A stretch of 64,000 bases of DNA, taken from positions 19,600,501 through 19,664,500 of the forward strand of contig CM074865.1 in the NCBI GenBank assembly GCA_037501455.1, given 5' to 3'. The position numbers and the translations under genes were made by a program. Positions 9,688 through 21,581 of the stretch are shown piece after piece. A model generated the notes under the pieces. The model saw nothing but the letters and a program-made list of their open reading frames with translations. It made no database searches and had not been told where the DNA came from. This stretch comes from Lantana camara (taxonomy: Eukaryota; Streptophyta; Magnoliopsida; Lamiales; Verbenaceae). How positions within the stretch are numbered: the first letter of the stretch is position 1; each line of letters starts with the position of its first letter.

Positions 9688-10893
9688 ATACAAGTGTTCA
9701 CAAGCCCTCCTTAGACTGTGGTAAGCTTTCGAGTATCCAATCTGATATCCGTAAATATTATTAACAGTTTGACGAACGTTCAGTTTGACGAATGTTTGCT
9801 GCATAGGAGTAGTTGGTCCTGACATGACCAACTAACATACCCGCAATAAAATTTGTATCCAAGTTTGTATGGTCGGTCAGAATGTAATCGGGACTACATG
9901 TATGACCACCGCGATAAACAGAGATGACCCAAATCCCCACTCTCTTTTTATATTACGCACGCAACTCCCATGGGCAGCCTGTAGCCTGACCTCGTAAACA
10001 ATGGACCTTCCAAAATTCTAGGGTAGTACTCCGAACTTTAAATTCTCCCTTAGCCAATCGAATGGAAAAATCCTTAACGATGGCTTGCACATGTTTCTTA
10101 CTTTAAAACGACATCCCCACAGCCAATCTACCAATATTAGAATCATAAAACTGACTCCATCTGCCCGATGGCAAATTCATCGAGTCAACATACATTTTAG
10201 ATCCAGTTGCATGGTAGTAGGGATGGAATTCGTGGAGTCGAGGACGTGAGCTTTCACTGTTGTGTTGTGCTAACACATCCGCAACAGCTGCAACCTCTTT
10301 GGCACGTTCTTTGGTAGTTTGGTTAGTGTTCTGAACGGTTTCATCCTCGTTATCACTGGAGTCATCCTCGTCGTTGTTTGTCTCTAACTACGACAACACT
10401 TTATCAGTTTGTTGGAATTGATATGCAAATTCCTCGACCTTCTCCTCCTCGCGAACCATATATGCATCAGCCTGATTGTTTTGTTGTAATGCTGTACTGG
10501 GGTCAATGAGACCACATGCTTTAAAACCACTGCTAATCGACGACACATCCTGAGTGAGCAGTTGCATGTAGTGTCGCATGTCTTGACCCCAAGTGGCATC
10601 TACTGATTGTTGTTATTGGATGGGCTCAACAACAACAAACACCTTGAATGATTTGAGTTCGGATGCAATATTCGTGTAACAACTCAAAAGATTATCATCG
10701 GATATTTCAACAACCGTTTCAATCTGTATCGAAAATTTTGCTATGTACCATGCCGAGAAAACTTTGATATTGTATTCATCTCGTGACAAGTGAATTACAT
10801 CACAAATGTGTTGAACGAGATCATAGAATGAGGCTGATCGTAAAATTCTAGTAATGGTAAATGATGGTCGATCATAAGAAACAGAATGGTTTG
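9688..10893 (-). pseudogene. MuDR-type (MULE) transposase, N-terminal half, broken
   Basis: Read on the minus strand this encodes a MuDR-type N-terminal region and DNA-binding domain. First comes a beta-rich stretch (SFTITRILRSASFYDLV, then VFSAWYIAKFSIQIETVVEI and SFKVFVVVEPI). An acidic linker (NNDEDDSSDNEDE) follows. Then comes the zinc-binding part: FWKVHCLRGQATGCPWELRA and VYRGGHTCSPDYILTDH, with the C...C...H-C pattern expected of this domain. The last part, YGYQIGYSKAY, matches the segment leading into the catalytic domain, which lies beyond the window. In-frame stops (about 10388, 10608, 10080 and 9956) and a frameshift near 9770 inactivate it. Element H inserted within the coding sequence at its C-terminal side and solo LTR C at its N-terminal side. 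Confidence 0.85.
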
Positions 10894-12620
10894 TGTAACA
10901 CCCCGACTTTTCGTTAACTCGGGTAAGACGTCACGGGAGAGTTTAATTCAGTATTTTTGTAAAATATGTGCTATCGCATGCCTTACATGTCAATGTGAAT
11001 TTAATTTCAAGTTATATGTGCTTTAGAATTTAATTAAATATGTTTGGGCTCGAATGCCCAATAATTGAGAATTTAGGGACCTAATTTAAATTTGGGTATT
11101 TTGGAGCCTTTTTGACTATCTTGAGTTTAGGAATTCAGATTCGAATTCTGACCCTACCATTGGATTCATTTCAATGATTCGGATCCAATAAGATTAACCT
11201 TGTATTTTTCTAAAGCCGTTTAATAGTCCTATCGTTTTAAAATTCGATCCGAATGGATCGGATACCGTTTGACCCTACCCCTTTTATCCGACCCGTTTCT
11301 TAGCCCTAAGAAAAGGGATGAATTCCTTTTCTTCCCTCATTTGGATTGGTGCAAGAGAGAAAGGAGGGAGAAGAGGAAAGAAGAAGAAAAACCCACTCAA
11401 GACCTTTCGAGCTGAAGAACTCCGCGTCCGTTTGTCCAATCAACGATCCAAGGTAAGCAATGTACTCCTCTCGTTACGTGCTTTGATTCTATGTGCATCT
11501 TGTGTTGTGATTTGGTGTATATATGTGGATTTGGGAAAGATAATAAATAGTGTGGGTTTCGTGTTTTAGGTTTTCGGACTCGTTTCGAAGTCCGATTTGT
11601 GTTCTAATGTGTTCTATATGTGTTATTTGATGTTATGTGCCTTTTTGTGGGGTGTGGGTTTGATTTTGGGGACGTTAGAACCTTCCCCATGTGTATCAGC
11701 CACCATGGCTGTGCTGCTACAAGCTCGGTCACGCCCGCAACCAAATTGTGTGTAAAAATTGCGACCCTTTTTTTTAAGGAGTTTCGAGACTGGCTTCGCG
11801 GCCGCGACTGGTTTTCAGTGTAATTTTATCGCGGCCATGAAGAGCACATAAGTGCTCGGATTTGGCTTAAGTTTTAACTATAGAAACTTTTTTGAGTCTC
11901 AAACATTCTTCAATTAGAATCACCTCAAAATTCATTCTAGATTGTGAGATATAATCGTTTTAATTTTGTGTCGCCACTTCGCCGAAAATCTGCTTTCGTT
12001 CAACTTCAAACCTACGCCATTTTAGCCTCGTTTTGAACCATAATTTGAGCCATACACCATTTGAAAGATCTATGTGTCTAGTTTTATTTCCAAGAAAAAA
12101 AACCCAATTCCCATTTCTCAAAATCAAGTTATGTCCATTTTCCTACAGCTTGTCCATTTTTAAAAACTGTCAGCTTTGGTCTAATTTCACTCGGAACTCC
12201 TTTTCGTGTTTTTATTCCGTTTTTCTCATACCTTTACACCTCCAAACTTGTTCCTAATTTGTTATATCATATGTATGTGTATGGATTTGTTCTTGTATGC
12301 ATTTTATGTTGCTTTAGGAATGCGATATGTGTTCATAAATGAATAAATGCCACCATATGCCTTTCGTTACCCTTGTTTGCATTAATTGTGCACATGAACG
12401 TTTCTTAATGTATTTTATGAGTATGTTGAGCTATGTAGTATCTCTCTTTCTATGAAATTGATATGAATTTGTATTGTGCCTACGTGTTTGCATCTCTTAA
12501 GCACTTATGCATATGCCATGCGTCTATGTTGTTCATTATCGAGTCTAAAGTCTTGTGCTTTGTCTTCAGTTTATTCAGGTGCACCTGGGGCGGTGTTTTG
12601 TCAACCAAGTTGATTTCGAG
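10894..12620 (+). mobile_element. Solo LTR C, left segment (whole LTR 10894-12620 + 28394-29476)
   Basis: It starts TGTAACACCCCGAC and, after the nested insert, ends GCGGGGTGCTACA at 29476. The flanks carry a perfect 5-bp duplication GTTTG (10889-10893 and 29477-29481), so this is one complete LTR of about 2.8 kb without a partner, the usual product of LTR-LTR recombination. It carries the clan blocks: a GAATTCAGATTCGAATTC block near 11131, GC-centred dyads around 11730-11830 (a GCGGCCGC centre among them), and a compensated hairpin near 12582-12595. The frames at 11318-11823 are not gene-like. It sits inside the MULE coding region and is itself split by solo LTR A. Confidence 0.9.
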
Positions 12621-14393
12621 TGTAGCACCTTGAGCGATGGGCACCACATCCCCCGCACCATAGCTCGACACTTGTAACGAAATAAGGACTCTGCACACGC
12701 ATCAAACCATAGCAAACGAGAGACAAACAAAATCAACCCCTAGGCTAGGCGGTGTAGACCCAAAAACAGAGCGCGCATATAAAATTCAAAACAAGAGCAG
12801 AAGCAACAGGATAAAAAATTCCAAGTATACATACACGCATTATACTAGTACCATTTAATTCAATTATTCATGCCATGCTACTACGGCCAAAGTAAATCAT
12901 AACATTATTCTCCATAGCGAAACATGATCATATACGTACGTTCAAGCGCTCGACAATACCAAAAATAAATACAAGAGATGCATGAGACACGCTACAAGAC
13001 TCAAAAGAAAGACCGCCTCTTAGCACGAACCACGCCAGCACCTGCAACTCAATGAACAAAAGGGGGTAAAAGAGAGAAACAACGAGGGTCAGTTCTAGAG
13101 ACTGGTGAAGGGCTAAGACACGCACCCGTATACATATAGAGTAAAACACCTATCAAGGTCGTAATAATCCATGAATCGGGGATGGTTTTTGCACACCAAA
13201 ACGTTTCTCATGATAATAGATATATATAATTAAAAGAAGTTAAGGCCTGAAGGCTAAAATAACCAATTTTAAATAATTAAGAATCCATTCCCGTTTCATA
13301 GACTCAAGACAAGACAAGACAAACCACTCTGCGAGTACGAGTTTTCTCCAAGCTCCTCATGTCAAGACAAGTTCAAGTCAAGTAAGTCAAATCAAAACAA
13401 ACCTACCTCATACTCCGGTGATGGAAGAGTCGTGCACACCCTTAACCATCCAAGCAAGTGTGTATTTATTGGTCGTGAGTTTTGTGACACTCATGCCTGA
13501 GGACACCGTCCCCCACCAATCTCCTAGTGGGTTCCGGGTTTGTCCTATCAAGTGGAGATCGTTCTCCGGAGTTAACCCGACGGCCCGACACCATCCCGGG
13601 GCTCCTTCGCACAAATCTCCAGGGCCAAAAAAGTCAAGTACAAGTTCATATCAAGTGACCTACCTTTCAAGGTCATATCTCGCTACAAGTTCAAGACGTA
13701 CTTCAAAGGGTTTCAAAACAAAACAAAACATAGCTTATATACGTATAAAAGCGTTTTCAAAATCCGTGAGAAGCCCTCGAAATATATATCAAGCACGTAT
13801 CTATCATATAGTATAAATATTTCGCATGTGGGCTTCAAAACACGTAGGGTTGCAGGTCAAGATAACTAAAAGAACAAAACCCCACCTTGACAAACAAACC
13901 AAATGAATGGGCTCAAAGCACACCTACGGAGCGGCTCCACACCAACGAGCTACTCCATTCGAACAATCTAAACACAAGAGATAAGACTAAGACTCAAAAT
14001 GAAGCATAGAAACACTCGGCAAATGCATATGGACGCAAACGATGCAATGCATGTCATATAAGTTCATACTTAGGCACATCGAAACAACTAACAAAATATC
14101 ACTCAAATAATTCATGAATTAAACACATAACTCGTCAAATATATTCATAACATATTATATTATAGCATATCATAAGTATTCATAAGGTTAAAGTTCATAC
14201 AGAAGGCATTAGAAAGCACAAAACGAAGGACGAAAGCCAAGTATACAAGTTCAAATTCTAGAGAGTATATCATATATAAAACTAAATCAAATAATTAAAT
14301 AAATCAAATGCAAGACTTATATTATAATATGTATATGTATAATCTGCATAGCTTTCAATGTTTACTATAGGAATCAAATAAATAATGCATAAC

Positions 14394-14394
14394 A

Positions 14395-14420
<26 letters not shown>
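14394..14420. repeat. (AT)n microsatellite
   Basis: Alternating TA dinucleotides lie within solo LTR A. Confidence 0.9.
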
Positions 14421-14425
<5 letters not shown>

Positions 14426-14595
14426 GTATATATACCTGCATACAATGTTTATGTAACAAATTAAATAAAGGAAATGCATGGAAACAAATAAAGAACAAAA
14501 TGATATTGCATGCGAACCTTATACCCATATGTGAACATGCAAACTCCCCCACCAGACAGCCAATTAAATTCAGAGAATTTCACAATTCGAAAGTA

Positions 14596-14728
14596 GGACA
14601 CGGCCGTGTTAATTTTTAGTATAAAATGGACATGACCGTGTCCGAATTAAATTAATCCCTCCCAAGATGCCGAAACATCAACACGACCTCGCCCATTTTG
14701 CATAAAGTGTGGGTGCGCCCGTGTTGCC
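14596..14728 (-). repeat. GC-centred hairpin array in LTR A
   Basis: Copies include GGACAC-GGCC-GTGTTA and GGACAT-GACC-GTGTCC, plus two degenerate copies (AACAC-GACC and GTGC-GCCC-GTGTT). The spacer TTTTTAGTATAAAATGG matches the spacer TTTTCAGTTTAAAATGG of LTR G. Confidence 0.75.
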
Positions 14729-14772
14729 TTTCATTTAATTCCTTCAAGGACCAAGGCGACAACAGTGTTTAC

Positions 14773-16966
14773 TGTGACACCCCGTTTTTCTGGCAAGTCA
14801 GGTACTCGCGCCGCGCATGTGAGTTTTGTGATTTAAGATTTATTTAATTCCTTTTCATTCTTTAATTGTGCTATTCAATTCTTTTAATTTGAATACTTGA
14901 GAATTTTATGCTTTCCAATTCCTTCGTCCATGAATCTTATTCAGTGGATTATGTATTTAAATTCTGCGAGCATGCTTAAGTGATACACTAATTTCAATTA
15001 TGAGAATCCTTGAACAATTGTCCTTGATTGAACACATTTAGAGACCTTTGGACTTAATTGATGCTCTAATTGAACTTAATTGTAGCATTCATGAAAATTG
15101 ATACCTAATTGCATTCATTTAAATCTTCCAAGGACCAAGTAGCAAATTCTTCCCTTTTTTTCTCTTCTTGGATCGACATAAGCATATAGACACATATACA
15201 TACATTCATTTTCTTCCTCCTTCATCCAAGAACAAAGCACACTCCTCCATTTCTCCCTCTTTTCATTCGAACCAACCAAGGAGACAAGGAGACCAAGAAT
15301 TTCTTCTATTTTCTTCCAGAGATCAAGCTTATCACCATCATCTCTTCATTTTCTCCATCTCTACACTCTTTCAAGTTAGGATCATGCACTTTTCATTTGA
15401 TGAACTCTTGAGCTTTGTTAGGGTTTTAGGATTCTTTGCATCTCATAACTTTATATGAAGTCTATATGATGATTTTGAGTTGATTTATACATATCTAACA
15501 TGATTTATGTGGAATTTGAGCCATATATGATCATTTCACTTTAAGGGTTTCATATGAAGATTTTGGATGAATTAATGCATGCTCTTTGGATCATTTGCTG
15601 CCTATTTGAGATATATCCATCACATACATTTTTCCTTGATTATTTGGTTAGCTAGTGTTTTGTTGTTGTTTGGGATGATTGGTTCGAGTTAGACATGGAA
15701 GCTTTGTTGTTGTTGTTGCTTCGGAGCAGAGCAAGAAACAGGGGAAGCAATTTCGCCTTGGTTAATGCCCGTTACCCCCTTTTGTGCTTAAAATTGTTAA
15801 CCCCCACTACCTTATCTCTTAAATCGCCTGCCTCTGTGAACCCCAGTTACCAATTTTTGCCTTAGAAGTGTTAACCCCCGTTACTACCCCTTTTTGACTG
15901 GCCTACCATTTTGTCCTTTTATCCTTTTCAGTCCCGGTTTCATCCTCCGTTACCTATCCAAATGAGCTCCAATTGACCTGAATTTGTAACCACTTAAACC
16001 TGTTGAAGACTAGAACATCCTCCAATTGGAATCACCTTAAAATCATTCGTTGATTGTGAGATATAATTGATTCATTTTGGTGTCACCACTGCGCCGATAA
16101 TCTGCTTTCATCCAACTTGAAACCCTCGCCATTTTCACATCGCTTTGAACCAAAATTCAAGCTTTATAATTTTGGAAAGCCTGTTTGTCTAGTTTCATTT
16201 CCAACAAACAAAACCCAATTTCAGCTTCTAGAACTCAATACATGTTCCATTTTCTACAGCTTGCCCATACGAAAAACTGTCAGCTTTTACCTAAAGTTGG
16301 TCAAGTCCATTTTCTTGCTTTCCTTCCACTTCCTCAGACTTCGTATGTGGTTTGAATGATTGGTATGCATGATTAGTTGATAATATATGATATGTTTATG
16401 AACTTTATGTTATGAATTCAATGTGTAAATGTGAATGTTTAAATGGTACAATATGGCTTTCTTTACAACTATTGTTTTCTTTATTTGTTAATGGATTCCT
16501 TTCACTTTAAATTGATTCCTACGTATTGAAAACATGTTGATATGTGTGTTATGATTATTATTTTAAGGTTATGGCTCGATTTGATACGATTCATGAAAGA
16601 TATGGAACGAATGAACTTCAAACCTTCATGAATTGATTGAACTTGAATAAATTGCTCGTTTATGTACTTCTAATGCATTAATTGTGCACATGAACGTCTT
16701 TATAATATGGTATTGTCTCATAGGCACTTCATATCATGTTCATTGCATTGTCGTGCGTTATATATGGTTCATATGGAGTCTTGAGTCTCACTTATGCACT
16801 ATGTTGTGTTTTATACAGTTTTTTCCAGGGCGGAGACTTGCCGGGTTCGTAGGCTATCTTCAAGTCATTCCTTCCTTTTGATTTTTATTCGGTAAGGTGT
16901 AACAGTTAAGTTTCTCTTCTATTAGATATGAATCGACCCGATATATCCCACGTGAAAGCTTTAAGC

Positions 16967-17028
<62 letters not shown>

Positions 17029-17137
17029 GTCTTTTCAAAGGAGTCAATGATTTCCAACGTAAAGTCCTGCTTTTATGTATCCCTACCTTATGATTTTAGC
17101 GAGAGCATGATTATGAACACACGGGCCCAGGGACTTG
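14773..17137 (+). mobile_element. Solo LTR B, left segment (whole LTR 14773-17137 + 26167-27241)
   Basis: It starts TGTGACACCCCG and ends CTCGGGTGCTACA at 27241, with a perfect TSD TTTAC (14768-14772 and 27242-27246). It is a single LTR of about 3.4 kb inside solo LTR A. It contains degenerate dyads with CCCC or GCCC centres (15755-15960, arms of the GTTAAC/GTTAC kind), the CGTGCGTTATATATGG block (16752), the AGGGC-loop hairpin (16822-16836), and the GGGCCCAGGGACTTG block at 17123-17137, where the copia element inserted. Frames at 15168-15458 and 16117-16359 show no domain. Confidence 0.92.
16970..17025. repeat. (AT)n microsatellite, about 56 bp
   Basis: An uninterrupted TA dinucleotide run lies in solo LTR B. 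The ORF crossing it is a repeat artefact. Confidence 0.95.
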
Positions 17138-18288
17138 TGTTAGGAATAGTACCCTGAAATCCGATGTAATAGTCTACTTTAGTACTTTCCTTTTGTAAAT
17201 CACAGATAATCTTTGAATAATACAACTTGAGGCAACAATTCTTTATATGCTCTTGTTTGACTGTGTGTTTCGTTTTGACTGCACATGTATAAGAACTCCC
17301 CTAATCAATATGACTTATAGGACTCAACCATTTAGGTGAAACGGTTCATGAGACGAGCCTTATATCATATAAGTCATGATTAGAAATCACTCTAAGCCAA
17401 TGAGTCCTACAGACAGCGGGAGTGTCAACTTGACTCGTTCGAGGCTTGCTCGTGTGATCACGCCCTTAAGAAGAACCACCTTATTTCATGGGGTGCAAAG
17501 TGTATAGTTGATACGTGTGTGATACATGGGGGTGCTTACTTATTCTAAGTAGGTACACTGAGGTGTCCCGTGTTAGAAGATTCCTAAATGGGAAAGAAAG
17601 TTTCTATATCTAGAAATAGAAACTTCCAGATTAGGAAAGATCTCACGAGTCATAGGTTTGATTAAGTGATCCTTAAACTTGAGGATCCATTGATACTTTA
17701 TGAGCTAACTCTGTAGTCTTAGGTGTAAGCTTTAAAGGGTGTCGCCTTAGACAACTGATTCAAGGCTTATGCTGGGGCTGCACAAGTGGCACATGAAAGT
17801 ATATGAGAATCAATAAAGGACCTACGCTTGCATTAGCAAGGTGATGATCTCTTATTGTGTAAGTCATTCATATGCCATCTAGGAGTCCTTGGCCAAGGTA
17901 GTGGATCAAGACATCAAGAAAAGAGTTTCTTGGATTGAGATCAAATGGATATGAAATGCATTTAACATTAAGATCAAGATTATTAGGGTTCTAATTATTC
18001 CATTACCCTAGATCTTGATTGAGAGATGGGAAGTAGGAGGATTATATCGCACAGATATCAATGACTTAAAGGTTCTGTCGAATCGAGACATTCTTATTCA
18101 GATAGGTGTCAAACACACCTATTGCTAGACTATGGTCGTTTGATCTGTAGACTGATTAATTAATTAGGGAATTAATTAATTGGGGTCACTGCTAATTGAA
18201 TTAAGAACCTAGAGGGTCACACACAACAACCCGGTCACGTGGGTTAAGGCTTAAATCAATTAAACGAGTTGATCGAACCATTGAGAGA

Positions 18289-18330
18289 ACACGTGTGGAT
18301 GACACGTGTGGAACACGTGTAGTCACGTGT
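18289..18330 (+). promoter_or_regulatory. Cluster of four CACGTG (G-box) palindromes in copia 5' LTR
   Basis: Four ACACGTGT/TCACGTGT copies lie about 350 bp upstream of the TATA box. The 3' LTR has two (25441-25459) and the related solo LTR has six (61112-61182). G-boxes are known bZIP/bHLH sites in plant promoters; their use here is inferred. Confidence 0.7.
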
Positions 18331-18668
18331 GCATGTATATGTGTATATTAAATAATTAATGTGTTAATTATTTAATGGACTTTGATTTAATTTTGAATTA
18401 ATATTAAAGTCCAATTTTAGAGAAATAAAGTCTAATGAATAACTAATTATGAATTAATTATATTATTAGTCTTCAAGTTATTTATTGTAAAAAATAAATA
18501 AAGTAAAATTAATATCTAAAAGAGTTAGATTAGTATCTTGCTTTCCAAGTTCAACAAAATGAAGACTTTTGGTCAAAGTAAGAGACTTAGTCTCCAAACA
18601 AGATATCCCTTTCCAAAAGGAATTTGGAATCATTTTCCAAAAGGGAGAAGGGGTTCGAACCCTACCCT

Positions 18669-18676
18669 TATAAATA
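18669..18676 (+). promoter_or_regulatory. TATA box of copia 5' LTR
   Basis: TATAAATA is conserved at 25797-25804 (3' LTR) and 61522-61529 (solo LTR). In the first two it sits between GGGTTCGAACCC-like palindromes. Confidence 0.75.
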
Positions 18677-19041
18677 AGGGGGTTCGAACCCCATGGGACG
18701 AGGATAGCAAAATTTCTCCTTCTCTAAATTATACACTAAACGTTGGAGCCTAAACACCGAATATAAAACTAGTATCCTCCCTATTCGGATCGTGGTCGCG
18801 GTTGGTGGACTATTTCTCTAGAGGGCTACTATCGTGAAGTCTTGAAAGATTTAAAGGAGCTTTTAGGGATCAAGCCGCATGAAGAGCATTCTTGGGCTGC
18901 TAGAACGTGTCAGGAAAGCATCTAATTAAGTGAGTTTCTTGATCTCTACAAATTTGGGAATAGGAATTGCAAGATTCGATTCTTGCTTAGTTGGGAAAAT
19001 TTTTAAATTTCCACTGCGTTTCTGTTCGTTTTCCCAACAAG

Positions 19042-19055
19042 TGGTATCAGAGCCA
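19042..19055 (+). promoter_or_regulatory. Copia primer binding site (initiator tRNA-Met)
   Basis: TGGTATCAGAGCCA begins two bases after the LTR end. Confidence 0.92.
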
Positions 19056-19317
19056 CCTTGCAAGGCCTATTTCTGATTCGTCTCAGTTATTCTGAATTTG
19101 GTAGAAATTCTTAGGCTTAGATGCGAATTGAGTATTCTTGAGTTCTTTTAGAAAACCTGAAATACGAAACTGTGTTTTTCATAAAAGTTTCTGAAGACTG
19201 TTTTCTTAAATCTGTTTTTGAAAAGCTGTTTTAGTTGAAATTCGTTTAAATTGTAATTTTTAATTTTGGATTGAATTGGTTTTTGAGAAACTTGTGATAC
19301 GAAACGAAACACGAAAC

Positions 19318-19640
19318 AAACACGCGAGGTTGGAACGTGCCAACGCGTAACACGCCTCAACCCCACGCGTCACTGTCGTGTAGCCCCGTGCGACGCTGTC
19401 CTAGGCGCGCCTGCTCACGTGTCTCGCAACCGCGCGGGACAGTCGCCCGCATGCTCCCGCAGTCACGTGGGAGCTTCGCCTAGGACCGCTCGAACGCGAG
19501 CAGGCAGCAAGCTGCGCGCGATGCGTGCGGGGCGCGCCTAGCGCACGCGGGCTGGCAGTGCAAGCTGCCGGCACCGTGCGATGCTAGCGCACGCTCCTAG
19601 AGCGCGACGCCGCGCGGTGAGTAGCTGCTCATTCTGGGAG
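19318..19640 (+). other. GC-rich island in copia leader
   Basis: About 320 bp rich in CGCGC/GCGCGC words lies inside otherwise AT-rich sequence. It contains GGCGCGCC-like words, several CACGTG or CACGCG words and many CpG sites. No coding signal is evident; the short frame starting at 19581 is not supported. Confidence 0.6.
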
Positions 19641-20046
19641 GTTCCGGGCCCGGATTTCCTGTTTTCGTGTTTTTCGTATTTTTGGTCCTTGAAATCCCGA
19701 TTTAATTTTTCTGAAAAATTTTGTTTTATTAAATTAAAAGTTATTTTTGAAATAATTATTTAAATTCGGCTTTTGAAAAATTAAAGCTATTTAAATTTTG
19801 GAAAAATTACAAACTTTATTTTATTAAAATAATGAAGGAATAAAATTATTAATTTTCAGAAATTAATTGGAATTTTATTAGTTTATTGTTTTTCGGGTTT
19901 TGTAGAAAAGGCTCTTGAAGAAGAGTTGCATCTAAGTCGTGTTTTAAGCTATTAAGGCTTAAAGCGAGAATTTTAATTTATTGGTTAAATTTAAATTCTT
20001 GCAATTAATGCATGTTAGGTGATCATGGGTTTAGGCTTATGTATGG

Positions 20047-20172
20047 TTTTAATTTATGCACATTGATGGTTTAAATTGGGTTGGAGCCCCATAGTTGCGT
20101 TTTTCAATTGTTTTAATTTATGCACATGGATGGTTTAAATTGGGTTGGAGCCCCATAGTTGCGTTTTTTCAA
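20047..20172 (+). repeat. Tandem duplication of about 63 bp
   Basis: Two nearly identical copies (unit beginning TTTAATTTATGCACAT and containing GGAGCCCCATAGTTGCG) lie head to tail in the copia leader. Confidence 0.9.
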
Positions 20173-20880
20173 TTGGGGTCGCTGCCCCACTTATGTGCGT
20201 ACTGTTATGTGTTTATTATGTGGCTTTCCATATTACTGTTTTGAGGCCGGGGTATGCCCCGTGTAATTGTCTAAGGCCAATATGAAGATTAAGTCTTATT
20301 ACTTTATGTCTTTTTCTTTTTATTGTAATTTGAGAGTAGAGATAGGTGGTGAGGTCTTTTTTTTTAGTTTGGAGACAATGCACCCATGGAATAAGATGTA
20401 TCCACACGACAAGTAACAAGATGGAGGCCATAAGTGAAGACCTCTCAAAGTGTAAGAGAGGATTTCTATTATTGTAATAGATAGGGCATCGTTTTATTTC
20501 CAATTCCCTTATGTGATTTAAACTGTTTTATGTGGCATGTATGTTAGAACTTGTGATTGTGGAGTGGCTCCCACATATCACGCATAAGATAGGTAGAACC
20601 GATGATCATCACATGTTAGTATCATGCTAGGACATGTTATCTGCTCAGTGCTTGTGTGAAATGAATTTAAGTTGTACTTGCATAAATCAAGACTAATTAA
20701 ATTGTATAACATATACGTTGGTGAGGTCGAACCGGATAACTCTCCGGTTATATCAAAAATTCCCATTAAATATTAAGCTAATTTTTGAAAATAGGTGCTT
20801 AATTCGAGGTGCAAGCTTTGAATTAAATTCTTAGCATTCCATCAATAGGATTTAAGTTTAATAGGAGAAGCTAGATGCTG

Positions 20881-21194
20881 GCCACGAGTTGTGGGGTGTC
20901 TATGTGAAACCTATTAGTTCTTAGTTTCCTAATTGATCTTAAATGATCAATATTTCGTGATCAATTTTAGAAAAGGCGATGGCCGCGAGTCGTGGGTCGT
21001 TCGAACTAAGTTTTGGTCATGGTCTTATGATTGATGGGTCTAGCTTAACGCCTAAGTAAATATGGATGTCACACGAGTCGTGGGTCCATATTGAAAGATA
21101 GGTGATGCAAAAACATTACTAAGAATTCCACAATGTTGGAATTGGTAAGTTGTACCTATCTTAGGCTTAATTGAGAATGGCCACGAGTCGTGGG
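20881..21194 (+). repeat. Four spaced copies of the CCACGA-G-TCGTGG dyad
   Basis: Copies lie at about 20881, 20982, 21070 and 21181, each followed by GG. Two are diverged by changes that keep pairing as G-U, and one lost its outer pair. The spacing is 85-115 bp. Confidence 0.7.
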
Positions 21195-21401
21195 TTCAAT
21201 GTTAAGTGCTTAGGATCTTAGTACCCATTGGGATAACAAGTATCCTCTAAGATCTTTGGGAATTTTAGATCTTAGAAAAACAGTGGGAGCTACATAGATT
21301 AAAGACCTAATCTCATGTATATCGTTATTATTCAGCATGCTCACTAGTTCTCTGTTTTTCCATTTAGGTCGTAGATTCTGTGATTCTCTACGTGTTTTGA
21401 A

Positions 21402-21581
21402 ATGGACCAAAACCCTCTAGTATCGATCCTCGAGTCAAACAAATTGACTGATCCCAACTATTCTGATTGGCTTAGGAATCTAAAAATCATTCTAGATTCC
21501 GAGTAGAGAACTTATGTTCTCTACGAGGCGGAGCCGGTTCCCGAAGGGGACACTCCGACTTTATATAACTCAAAACAGTAA
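21402..21581 (+). pseudogene. Copia gag, N-terminal stub
   Basis: The ATG at 21402 opens MDQNPLVSILESNKLTDPNY followed by SDWLRNLKIIL, the typical start of plant copia Gag (an N-terminal region before the UBN2-type domain). A TAG at 21504-21506 follows 34 residues. The same frame then continues (TYVLYEAEPVPEGDTPTLY) to a TAA at 21579. The rest of gag, the zinc knuckle and protease are missing. The frame meets pre-integrase sequence directly, so an internal deletion of well over 1 kb is likely. Confidence 0.8.

Larger units (their letters stand above)
12621..14772 (-). mobile_element. Solo LTR A, left segment (whole LTR 12621-14772 + 27242-28393)
   Basis: In plus-strand reading it begins TGTAGCACC and finishes GGGTATTACA at 28393, so the LTR lies on the minus strand. 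The flanks are TCGAG (12616-12620) and CCGAG (28394-28398), a 5-bp TSD with one transition. After removing insert B the LTR is about 3.3 kb. It has the CCCCCGCACC terminal block, the CTAGGCGG motif (12745), the CAGTTCTAGAGACTGG block (13091) and the ACACGGCCGTGT-type hairpin array (14596-14728). Its relation to LTR G is close. Frame 13418-13816 crosses a conserved LTR block and is not a gene. Confidence 0.88.
17138..19039 (+). repeat. Copia 5' LTR
   Basis: 1902 bp with TG...CA ends. It contains four CACGTG boxes (18289-18330), a TATA box TATAAATA (18669-18676) flanked on both sides by GGTTCGAACC-type palindromes, and a probable R/U5 region downstream. Confidence 0.93.
19056..21401 (+). other. 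Copia leader between PBS and gag (2.3 kb, no domain seen)
   Basis: No gag-like ORF is present here. The leader contains a GC-rich island (19318-19640), a tandem duplication (20047-20172) and four spaced CCACGAGTCGTGG dyads (20881-21194). Such a long leader is unusual for copia and could be family-specific or an insertion. Confidence 0.7.

Noticed and set aside
13418..13816. 132-aa frame in solo LTR A
   Set aside because: It crosses a conserved LTR block and is overlapped by 13408-13614 on the other strand; no motif.
18640..18700. tRNA gene or Pol III promoter suggested by GGTTCGAACC
   Set aside because: No matching A box or cloverleaf; the word is a palindrome flanking a TATA box.
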